Source: Prevotellaceae bacterium
GTDB lineage: Bacteria > Bacteroidota > Bacteroidia > Bacteroidales > UBA932
Direction of reading: 5' to 3'
NCBI GenBank assembly: GCA_031259935.1
Contig: JAIRKV010000107.1
Coordinates: 1-5,595 of the forward strand
Length of the DNA stretch: 5,595 nucleotides
Within the stretch, counting starts at the first letter, position 1. Each line of letters opens with the position of its first letter. Positions 1-5,552 of the stretch are shown here, in pieces. The position numbers and the translations under genes were made by a program. The notes beneath the pieces were generated by a model. It searched no databases, was not told where the DNA came from, and worked only from the letters and a program-made list of their open reading frames with translations.

Positions 1-49
1 TTCAATGAATATCAATATTTTGTCTTGCTAATATTTCAGTGTTTATGAA

Positions 50-86
50 TAAAAAAGGATAGCCGAATTTGATTTTGACTATCCTT
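50..86 (-). terminator. Rho-independent terminator after yycJ
   Basis: The arms AAGGATAG (55-62) and CTATCCTT (79-86) pair perfectly over 8 bp. After one mismatch, four more inner pairs (one of them G-T) leave a 6-base loop. On the minus strand the stem is followed at once by six T residues and then ATT. This is the form of an intrinsic terminator for the transcript coming from yycJ, whose stop codon lies about 170 bases upstream. On the plus strand the stem is followed by a weaker T-rich stretch (87-98), so it may also stop transcription entering from the left. Confidence 0.75.
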
Positions 87-124
87 AATTTTATTTAGTT
101 GCTCCTTAATAAGTGCTGAAATCA

Positions 125-206
125 GAAGCAATCCGGAAAATTATTTGCCATTTTTTCACTGTTTATTTTTCCGGTTTGCTTCGGGCTGACGCCCTCGCAA
201 TGACGG
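125..206. repeat. REP-like palindromic element downstream of yycJ
   Basis: Two 16-base arms, GAAGCAATCCGGAAAA (125-140) and its inverse at 167-182, pair at 15 of 16 positions around a 26-base loop. The right arm runs directly into a small hairpin, GGGC-TGAC-GCCC (183-194), and then TCGCAATGACGG (195-206). Read on the minus strand, the right half begins GTCATTGCGAGGGCG and ends with GAAGCAAACCGG. I recall this general layout, GTCATTGCGAG followed by a short GC-rich hairpin and GAAGCAATC, from dispersed intergenic repeats in several bacterial phyla. The family match is from memory. The inverted structure itself is seen directly. It lies between the yycJ stop and the terminator, so it should be transcribed in the 3' UTR. 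Confidence 0.65.
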
Positions 207-213
207 TTTGTTC

Positions 214-245
214 TTTAAATTTTTAAATTTTTAAATCTTTAAATT
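214..245. repeat. Four tandem AT-rich 8-mers
   Basis: The unit TTTAAATT occurs four times head to tail (214-221, 222-229, 230-237, 238-245). Only the third copy differs, with a final C. It sits 8 bases beyond the yycJ stop codon. It is probably a simple-sequence repeat that can vary by slippage, and no function is evident. Confidence 0.7.
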
Positions 246-253
246 TGAAAATA

Positions 254-1048
254 TCATTTGCCCAACACAAAAACATCGCTTGGAGATGTGCGCGGAAGTA
301 CGTAAAGATTGATGTTTATGTTTTTTTCTTTGAGTTTTTCGGTAACGGTTTTATATGCCAGATGAGGCGAATTGTTGTCTTTGCTTAAATGGCAAAGCCA
401 TACATGGCTTAATTTTTCATTAATGTTTTCTGCCAAAAAATCAGCCGTCTGTACGTTGCTTAAATGTCCCGTACTGCTTTTTATTCGCTGTTTCAGCGAC
501 AGGGGATATGTACCCGAATCGAGCATTTGTTCATCATAATTTGCTTCGATAACCAGATAATTTGCATTAACAATGTGTTCCTTTGCATTTTCGCAGATAT
601 AACCCAAATCGGTAATAAGCGTAAACCGTTTACCGCTGAAATGTACTGTATATCCGACACAATCGCATCCATCGTGCGAAATTCCGAAGGCTTCTACCGT
701 AAAATCATCAAACGCAACGGGTAAATTTTTATCCATAACATATTTGTTTGAATGTACTTTTTGTCGAAATATGCAACTGTTTTCCATTGCATCGTGGGTT
801 TTTGCCGTTGCATACACGGGCAAAAACGATTTTTCGCTCAAAACGCCTGCTGATTTTATATGGTCGATATGGTCGTGAGTAATAAATACCGCGCGAACTT
901 TATTTAAATCCAGTCCTGCATTATGTAAGCGTTTCTTTATATTTCTGACGGCAATTCCCGCATCTATCAGTATTGCGCAGTCTGCTGTTCCTATATAAAA
1001 GCAGTTTCCACTGCTGCCGCTTGCAAGACTTATAAAATTGATTTGCAT
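254..1048 (-). CDS. yycJ: MBL-fold metallo-hydrolase, YycJ/WalJ family
   Basis: This 264-residue protein has the metallo-beta-lactamase fold. The family-typical N-terminus (FISLASGSSGNC, residues 5-16) is followed by the metal-binding motif THDHIDH (57-63). Further likely ligands or motifs are H125 (ISHDG), D147 (ITDLGY), H195 (GHLSN) and H220 (CHLSKDNNSPH). The GSSGNC start, GHLSN and HLS-x-x-N-N-S-P blocks point to YycJ/WalJ, which belongs to the wider nuclease-containing branch of the superfamily, rather than to a beta-lactamase. Family members are described as cytoplasmic and have been linked to DNA exonuclease activity. The name comes from Firmicutes, where the gene lies with walRK, and no such neighbours occur here. 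The length is normal. I chose the ATG at 1048 because the homologous N-terminus begins there and a promoter box lies 18 bases upstream. The frame is open further upstream but runs through that promoter. It appears to be a monocistronic unit with its own terminator. Confidence 0.9.
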   Translation of the reverse strand: MQINFISLASGSSGNCFYIGTADCAILIDAGIAVRNIKKRLHNAGLDLNKVRAVFITHDHIDHIKSAGVLSEKSFLPVYATAKTHDAMENSCIFRQKVHSNKYVMDKNLPVAFDDFTVEAFGISHDGCDCVGYTVHFSGKRFTLITDLGYICENAKEHIVNANYLVIEANYDEQMLDSGTYPLSLKQRIKSSTGHLSNVQTADFLAENINEKLSHVWLCHLSKDNNSPHLAYKTVTEKLKEKNININLYVLPRTSPSDVFVLGK

Positions 1049-1066
1049 TCTTGTCTTTTTGATGTG

Positions 1067-1111
1067 CAAAGATAGCATTAAATTTTCCAATTACCCGCAG
1101 ACGGATAAAAA
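1067..1111 (-). promoter_or_regulatory. Promoter of yycJ with extended upstream module
   Basis: TATCTTTG at 1067-1074 (read on the minus strand) matches the Bacteroidota -7 consensus TAnnTTTG exactly. It is 18 bases before the yycJ ATG, so the leader would be only about a dozen bases, and no Shine-Dalgarno is present. No good -33 TTTG is seen. Where it should lie there is a GC-rich CTGCG about 21 bases upstream of the box. The 45 bases ending at the box match the promoter region of def (3658-3702) at 37 positions without a gap. Confidence 0.7.
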
Positions 1112-1149
1112 TTGTTTTTGCCGCTGTTGCAGGCAATACGGCATATTCG

Positions 1150-1212
1150 GGGAAGCAAACGGAACCCTCGTTGGTGCAAACGAAATTCTCGAGGGCGCAA
1201 CCGGAAGCCCGG
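1150..1212. repeat. Three degenerate 21-bp tandem repeats
   Basis: Three head-to-tail units (1150-1170, 1171-1191, 1192-1212) match one another at 12 to 14 of 21 positions. The invariant core is GCAA, one variable base, CG, one variable base, AA. The period equals about two helical turns. CCCTCG (1165-1170) and CGAGGG (1190-1195) also form a 6-bp inverted repeat across the middle unit. The tract lies in the 264-base gap between ygiQ and yycJ, roughly 40 to 100 bases upstream of the yycJ promoter module. It could be a set of binding sites or a decayed dispersed repeat: GAAGCAAACGGAA (1152-1164) resembles the arm of the element at 125-206. No gene or clear terminator is seen elsewhere in this gap. 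Confidence 0.5.
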
Positions 1213-1312
1213 CGATTTAATACGGAATATCGGCAGTTCGCAAAATTATACGGTGCAAGGCATGAATGATTTTCGCGGTTGTTCGGGGAGCGATTATTTA
1301 TTTTGAATGTTA

Positions 1313-3040
1313 TTATAAAAAAAACTGTTCGGTTTGTTTTTTTCGTTCTTCCGCTGTTCGAGCCACAAAAACTTTTTTTCCCGTGTGCGGGTCGATTTTT
1401 GTATAATAAATTACGGAAGCCAAAGTCATCGGCGAAGGCGTGAATGCCTGTACCTGTTCGAGTTTAAGGCGAAGATTTTTTGTTTCTGCCGACAGTTTTT
1501 TCATGTCATCAAAGGTGCAGTGCGGCAGGCATGATATGAAATATGGAATTATTTGCTGATTCAGTTTTTCGGTTTTATTTATTTTATCAAATTCGTTTTT
1601 TAAGGTTTTAAATAATTCGAATGATGGCTTTCTTACGGATTTCAAAACTTTGTCGGCTGTATGTTCAGGCGCAACTTTCAAACGTCCCGAAACATGATAT
1701 TTTACTAACTGGTTGAAATATTTCTCGCAGTTTTTATCTAAAAATCCGTTTTTATCTACAAACAAATCATATCGAATACCGCTGCCTACGGTTGCTTTTT
1801 TTATTGCGGGCAGCGATTGTATTTTTTTATAAATTGCCGTAAGTTTACTGTGGTTATTATCGAGATTATTGCAGATTGATGGGAATAAACACGACGGGCG
1901 GCGGCATTTTTTACAGGTATTCATATTTTTTCCGTGCATACTGTACATGTTTGCCGACGGACCTCCGATATCGCTTATGTATCCTTTGAAATCGGGCATT
2001 TTTGTTATTCTGTCGATTTCGTTTAAGATTGATTTTTCGCTGCGATTTGTTATAAATTTTCCCTGATGAGCCGAAATTGTACAAAAACTGCATCCGCCGA
2101 AACATCCGCGATGAATATTCACCGAATGTCGAATCATTTCGTAAGCGGGAATACGTTTGTTTTTATAGCGCGGATGCGGCATGCGCATAAACGGCAAATC
2201 ATAAATTTTATCCATTTCGTTTTCGGTCATTACTGCATGCGGCGGATTTACAACAATATTGTAATCGCCAACGGGTTCAACGATTATGCGAGGCGTGAAT
2301 GCATTACTTTCTTCTTCGATAAGTTTAAAGTTTTCTGCAAATTTTTTTTTGTCGATTCTACATTTTTCGTATGAATTCAGATACAAAATGTTTTCGGATT
2401 CGGGAATATTTTTTGTTTTATAAGCAGTTTGAGGAATATCGGTAAGCATATCGGGCTTTTCACCTTTTGCAATTCTCAAAACTGTTTCCGCTGCCGATTT
2501 TTCGCCCATTCCGTAAATCAGCAAATCGGCTTTACTGTCAATCAAAATACTTGGTAAAAGTTCGTTTTTCCAGTAATCATAATGAGTAAGTCGGCGCATC
2601 GATGCTTCGATTCCACCTGCTATTACAGGCGTTGATGGATAAAGTTTTTTGAGAATGTTTGTATAAACGGTTACAGCATAATCGGGACGAAAACCCGATT
2701 TGTCATCGGGAGTATAAGCATCGTTACTTCTCAAGCGTTTGTTTGCTGTGTAATGGTTTACCATACTGTCCATATTTCCGGCTGAAACGGCAAAAAACAG
2801 GCGCGGGCAGCCGAATTTTTTGAAGTCGCGCAAATCGTCCCGCCAGTTTGGCTGAGGAACTATGGCAACTCTGAATCCCAGATTTTGCCAGATACGTGCA
2901 ATAATTGCCGTGCCAAAGGCAGGATGGTCAACATAGGCATCTCCGCTGAAAAATATTATATCAATATATTCCCATCCCAAATCATCAATTTCTTTTTTTG
3001 AAGCAGGCAGCCACAGTTTTTTATCATAAAAATCACTCAT
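1313..3040 (-). CDS. ygiQ: YgiQ family radical SAM protein (UPF0313)
   Basis: This 575-residue cytoplasmic protein belongs to the YgiQ/UPF0313 family of radical S-adenosylmethionine enzymes, whose reaction is not established to my knowledge. The N-terminal domain shows the family block GDAYVDHPAFGTAI (residues 33-46) and GGIEASMRRLTHYDYW (142-157). The radical SAM cluster motif is C313-x3-C317-x2-C320 in RGCFGGCSFC, which should bind a 4Fe-4S cluster. A second cysteine group, C376, C379, C384 and C390, may bind another metal or cluster. APEHT (457-461) and TPSPMT (534-539) follow. The start at 3040 overlaps the end of def by 8 bases (ATGAGTGA), so translation is probably coupled. It fits the family N-terminus better than an ATG at 3091. 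The C-terminus is short: the protein ends at EQFFL inside a run of eight T residues, whereas relatives as I recall them continue past this point. The E. coli protein is over 700 residues long. Confidence 0.92.
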   Translation of the reverse strand: MSDFYDKKLWLPASKKEIDDLGWEYIDIIFFSGDAYVDHPAFGTAIIARIWQNLGFRVAIVPQPNWRDDLRDFKKFGCPRLFFAVSAGNMDSMVNHYTANKRLRSNDAYTPDDKSGFRPDYAVTVYTNILKKLYPSTPVIAGGIEASMRRLTHYDYWKNELLPSILIDSKADLLIYGMGEKSAAETVLRIAKGEKPDMLTDIPQTAYKTKNIPESENILYLNSYEKCRIDKKKFAENFKLIEEESNAFTPRIIVEPVGDYNIVVNPPHAVMTENEMDKIYDLPFMRMPHPRYKNKRIPAYEMIRHSVNIHRGCFGGCSFCTISAHQGKFITNRSEKSILNEIDRITKMPDFKGYISDIGGPSANMYSMHGKNMNTCKKCRRPSCLFPSICNNLDNNHSKLTAIYKKIQSLPAIKKATVGSGIRYDLFVDKNGFLDKNCEKYFNQLVKYHVSGRLKVAPEHTADKVLKSVRKPSFELFKTLKNEFDKINKTEKLNQQIIPYFISCLPHCTFDDMKKLSAETKNLRLKLEQVQAFTPSPMTLASVIYYTKIDPHTGKKVFVARTAEERKKQTEQFFL

Positions 3041-3641
3041 CGGGGCGAAGTTTATCGATGTATAAAATACCATCGAGATGATCGACTTCATGCTGAAAAA
3101 TCACGGCAGTAAATCCCGAAACCGTATCTGTGTGCGGTTTTAGCGTTTCGGTATCAATATATTTTACAGCAACGGTTTCCGAACGTTCAACATTGCCTCT
3201 GCGACCGGGAATCGACAGACAGCCTTCGATTCCTGTTCGTTTATCATCCGAAAAGTAAACGATATAAGCGTTTGCATAAAATTCAAAAGGTTCGTCGGGC
3301 TTGTCGAAGCGTTGAACGGCAATCAGGCGTCTTGAAATACCAACCTGAGGCGCTGCAATTCCAACGCCCGTATTTGCCGTATCGAGAACGGTAAGCAGCA
3401 TTTGATTTTTTAAATTTTGAAAAATATCGCTTTGTAAATCAGCGTCGGAAAATTCTTTTGTCTGCTGTCGCAAAACCGGCAAATCGTTTTTGTTGTCATA
3501 AATCAGCAAGCGCATTTTTTGTTGCGGATATCTGTTTATGATTTCAATTTCGGCGTCGGTAAACGATAATGACGATTTTGTGCAACTTGCAGCAAAAACA
3601 AATGTCAGACAAATGCAGAACAGTTTTTTTAATTTTTTCAT
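3033..3641 (-). CDS. def: Peptide deformylase with lipoprotein signal
   Basis: This 202-residue protein has all three deformylase motifs: GVGIAAPQ (92-99), EGCLS (139-143) and QHEVDH (183-188). Metal ligands should be C141, H184 and H188, with E185 and Q99 catalytic. The enzyme family removes the formyl group from the N-terminal methionine of new proteins in the cytoplasm. Unusually, the chain begins with a lipoprotein-type signal: basic MKKLKK, a hydrophobic stretch (7-18) and the lipobox FAASC, with lipidation expected at C20. A linker of about 22 residues leads to the core, which starts near M43 (MRLLIYD). No acidic surface-export signal follows C20, so an inner-leaflet periplasmic location is the simplest inference. 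A start at M43 would give a conventional cytoplasmic enzyme of 160 residues. I prefer the ATG at 3641 because a promoter box lies 16 bases upstream and the signal peptide is well formed. It overlaps ygiQ downstream and is probably a paralogue of the housekeeping enzyme. Confidence 0.92.
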   Translation of the reverse strand: MKKLKKLFCICLTFVFAASCTKSSLSFTDAEIEIINRYPQQKMRLLIYDNKNDLPVLRQQTKEFSDADLQSDIFQNLKNQMLLTVLDTANTGVGIAAPQVGISRRLIAVQRFDKPDEPFEFYANAYIVYFSDDKRTGIEGCLSIPGRRGNVERSETVAVKYIDTETLKPHTDTVSGFTAVIFQHEVDHLDGILYIDKLRPDE

Positions 3642-3657
3642 TGTTTAATATTTTTCA

Positions 3658-3702
3658 CAAAGTTAGCATGAAATTTACGAATTGCACGCAGGCGAATAAA
3701 AA
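3658..3702 (-). promoter_or_regulatory. Promoter of def-ygiQ with extended upstream module
   Basis: TAACTTTG at 3658-3665 (minus strand) is an exact TAnnTTTG -7 box, 16 bases before the def ATG. The predicted leader is about 10 bases, A-rich, with no Shine-Dalgarno. The -33 position holds CTGCG instead of the usual TTTG. The whole 45-base stretch matches the yycJ promoter region at 37 positions. It should drive def and, through the overlap, ygiQ. Confidence 0.7.
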
Positions 3703-3710
3703 TGTTCGCC
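3691..3710. repeat. 6-bp inverted repeat upstream of the def promoter
   Basis: GGCGAA (3691-3696) and TTCGCC (3705-3710) form a perfect stem with an 8-base loop. On the minus strand it lies 55 bases after the dnaJ stop and ends about 25 bases upstream of the def -7 box, overlapping the upstream part of the promoter module. No T tract follows on the minus strand, so it is a poor rho-independent terminator for grpE-dnaJ. An operator is possible. The yycJ module lacks this symmetry. Confidence 0.4.
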
Positions 3711-3764
3711 AAAATTTAGAGAGGAAAATTAAAAATGCTACGGCAAAGTACGTATCTTTAATTG

Positions 3765-4913
3765 TTACCTCATACTTCGTGCCTGTTCGAATATGCTTTT
3801 ATCTTCGCTGCCGGGATTTGGCTTGAAGTTTTCGGATTCTTCAAGTTTTTTGAGAATTTTTTCTTCTTCTCTGCTTAATTTTTTTGGTATCCACACGCTC
3901 ACATATACAAGCAAATCTCCGATTCCGTATCCGTTTACATCAGGAATACCCTTACCTTTCAGACGCAGTATTTTTCCCGATTGCGTTCCGGGCGCTATTT
4001 TTATTTTTGCTTTTCCGTCAACAGTTGGAATTTCGGCAGTACAGCCAAGTGCGGCTTGCGGAATATTTATAAACAGCGTGTACAGCAAATCATTGCCATC
4101 GCGTATCAGTTCCCTGTCGGGAATTTCTTCAATCAGCACAAGCAAATCGCCGTTTATTCCGCCGCGCCGAGCAGCATTTCCTTTTCCTGATACCGTAAAC
4201 TGCATTCCTTCGCCAATGCCTGCCGGAACGTTGAAACTTATTTCTGTTTCCTGCTTTACTGTTCCTTCGCCGTGGCAACTGCTGCAGGGAGTCGAAACGG
4301 TTTTTCCCTGTCCATGACATGTCGGACAAATCGAAACCTGCTGCAGATGTCCCATCATCGTTCTTACGGTTCTAACTGTTTGTCCTGTGCCTTTGCACGA
4401 CGGGCAAACATTGTATTTGCCATCTTTTGCTCCACTTCCGTGACAGTGGCTGCAAGCAACAAGTTTGTTGATTTTCACTTTTTTCTCAACGCCTTTTACT
4501 GTTTCTTCGAGCGTAAGTTTTATACGAATTCTGATATCGCTGCCGCGATTTGTGTATTGTTGCGAATAACCGTTTCCTCCGCCAAATATCGAACTGAAAG
4601 CATCTCCGAAGCCTCCGCCGAAAATATTGCCGAAACGGGAGAAAATATCTTCCATATCCATGTTAAATCCGCCATATCCTGCTCCGCTTTCAATGCCGGA
4701 ATGTCCGAACTGGTCATAATTGGCGCGTTTTTTCGCATCGCTGAGCGTATCGTATGCTTCGGCTGCTTCTTTAAATTTTTCTTCGGCTTCTTTGTTTCCC
4801 GGATTTTTGTCGGGATGATACTGTATTGCCTTTTGTCGATAAGCCTTTTTTATTTCTTCTTCCGTTGCGTTTTTTTGTACGCCCAGTATTTCATAATAAT
4901 CGCGTTTTGCCAT
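3765..4913 (-). CDS. dnaJ: Chaperone protein DnaJ (Hsp40)
   Basis: This is a full-length class I DnaJ of 382 residues, the J-domain co-chaperone that delivers unfolded clients to DnaK and stimulates its ATPase. The J domain (about 4-70) carries the catalytic HPD at 33-35. A glycine/phenylalanine-rich region follows (about 74-118) with the DIF motif at 89-91. The zinc-binding domain has four CxxCxGxG repeats, beginning at C154, C170, C196 and C210, with every cysteine present. The C-terminal client-binding domains follow (about 220-350), ending in a charged tail. The ATG at 4913 gives the canonical MAKRDYYEILGV start. The gene begins 5 bases after grpE and is surely cotranscribed with it. dnaK and hrcA are not in the window. 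A 123-base gap separates it from def, with no convincing terminator. Confidence 0.98.
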   Translation of the reverse strand: MAKRDYYEILGVQKNATEEEIKKAYRQKAIQYHPDKNPGNKEAEEKFKEAAEAYDTLSDAKKRANYDQFGHSGIESGAGYGGFNMDMEDIFSRFGNIFGGGFGDAFSSIFGGGNGYSQQYTNRGSDIRIRIKLTLEETVKGVEKKVKINKLVACSHCHGSGAKDGKYNVCPSCKGTGQTVRTVRTMMGHLQQVSICPTCHGQGKTVSTPCSSCHGEGTVKQETEISFNVPAGIGEGMQFTVSGKGNAARRGGINGDLLVLIEEIPDRELIRDGNDLLYTLFINIPQAALGCTAEIPTVDGKAKIKIAPGTQSGKILRLKGKGIPDVNGYGIGDLLVYVSVWIPKKLSREEEKILKKLEESENFKPNPGSEDKSIFEQARSMR

Positions 4914-4918
4914 GATTT

Positions 4919-5479
4919 TTATTCTCCTACAATTACTTTAGCAAAACGAATTACTTTGTCGTTCAACTTATAACCTTTTTGAGCAATATCTATTATTTTT
5001 CCTTTTTTTGATTCATCCGATACGGGGAATTTTGTAACGGCGTCATGTATATTTGTGTCAAAATCCTGATCTTCTGTTTCTATTTCGGACAGTCCCTGCG
5101 ATTTAAGAAATCCTGATAATTTGCTTTGAATTAATAAAATACCTTCTTTTACAGGTTCGATATCCGTTGCTGTTTCCATAGAATCAATACATCTGTCAAA
5201 ATCGTCGAGAACGGGAAGCAGACCTTTTATGATTTCTTCGCCGCCATTACGTAAAATTTCAAGTTTTTCACGTGCCGTGCGTTTACGATAATTGTCAAAT
5301 TCAGCTGACAAACGTAAATATTTGTCATTAACTTCTGCCAATTTTTCCTCAAAAGTTGCTTCTTCTGACGGCATTACATTTTCAACTTCGGCTGAATTTT
5401 CGATTTTCATATCTTGATTTTCAACATTTGTGTTTATATTGCCTTGATTTTCTTTGTTTTTACTGTTTTTTCTTTTCAT
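4919..5479 (-). CDS. grpE: Nucleotide exchange factor GrpE
   Basis: GrpE releases ADP from DnaK and so resets the Hsp70 cycle together with DnaJ. The 186-residue protein begins with a polar, low-complexity tail rich in Asn, Lys and Glu (1-40). A long helix or coiled coil follows (about 42-80) with the family motif FDNYRKRTAREK (61-72). Then come LLPVLDDFDRCID (87-99) and the C-terminal beta domain, with FDTNIHDAV (140-148) and KGYKLNDKVIRFAKV (168-182). The final residues VIVGE are those I recall from Bacteroidota GrpE proteins. I chose the ATG at 5479. An open frame extends to a TTG at 5524, but the extra residues do not look like GrpE. No CIRCE operator is seen in the 116 bases upstream that are available, but an inverted repeat at 5515-5552 is. 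dnaJ follows after 5 bases. Confidence 0.97.
   Translation of the reverse strand: MKRKNSKNKENQGNINTNVENQDMKIENSAEVENVMPSEEATFEEKLAEVNDKYLRLSAEFDNYRKRTAREKLEILRNGGEEIIKGLLPVLDDFDRCIDSMETATDIEPVKEGILLIQSKLSGFLKSQGLSEIETEDQDFDTNIHDAVTKFPVSDESKKGKIIDIAQKGYKLNDKVIRFAKVIVGE
4924..4928 (-). promoter_or_regulatory. Possible ribosome binding site of dnaJ
   Basis: AGGAG lies inside the last codons of grpE, 10 bases before the dnaJ ATG. It is the only Shine-Dalgarno-like sequence found near a start in this window. The spacing is long and Bacteroidota rely little on such sites, so it may simply reflect the GrpE codons for Val-Gly-Glu. Confidence 0.35.
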
Positions 5480-5514
5480 ACCTGAATATTTGATAAGTGG
5501 AATATTAAACAAAA

Positions 5515-5552
5515 TTCCTGCCAAAGTAGAAATAATGACAAAAAGGCAGGAA
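5515..5552 (-). promoter_or_regulatory. Inverted repeat upstream of grpE, terminator or operator
   Basis: TTCCTGCC and GGCAGGAA (5515-5522 and 5545-5552) are perfect 8-bp inverse copies separated by 22 bases. On the minus strand the second arm is followed by TTTTGTTT, so it could terminate a gene to the right of the window. It ends 35 bases before the grpE ATG, so it could also be an operator or a leader hairpin for the heat-shock pair. Its arms do not match CIRCE. The loop is long for a terminator. Confidence 0.45.

Noticed and set aside
1049..1090. Longer yycJ start at a TTG (1090), adding 14 residues
   Set aside because: The extension would translate the promoter -7 box. The conserved family N-terminus begins at the ATG at 1048.
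1038..1220. A small plus-strand open frame that translates the 21-bp repeats as Gly-Ala-Asn-type heptads
   Set aside because: It runs over the yycJ promoter and start, has no start signals, and the repeat pattern is explained by the DNA repeat itself.
3041..3091. Longer ygiQ start at an ATG (3091), adding 17 residues
   Set aside because: It would overlap def by 59 bases and the added residues do not resemble the family. The ATG at 3040 gives an 8-base overlap.
3745..3760. Near-palindrome around TACGTA just after the dnaJ stop as a terminator
   Set aside because: The stem is short and interrupted, and no T tract follows on the minus strand.
3793..4317. A 174-codon plus-strand open frame opposite the 3' part of dnaJ
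   Set aside because: It is antisense to DnaJ, with a Ser/Pro/Phe-rich translation typical of a reverse frame.
4272..4973. A 233-codon plus-strand open frame opposite dnaJ and the end of grpE
   Set aside because: It is fully antisense to two well-conserved genes, its translation is rich in Cys, Phe and Ile without any recognisable domain, and it has no promoter or ribosome site. It is a shadow of the coding strand.
5480..5524. Longer grpE start at a TTG (5524), adding 15 residues
   Set aside because: The residues are hydrophobic and unlike GrpE N-termini, and the frame runs into the inverted repeat.
5522..5529. CTACTTTG as a grpE -7 promoter box
   Set aside because: It has only one base between TA and TTTG instead of two, and there is no -33 element at proper distance. 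It is not good enough to call.
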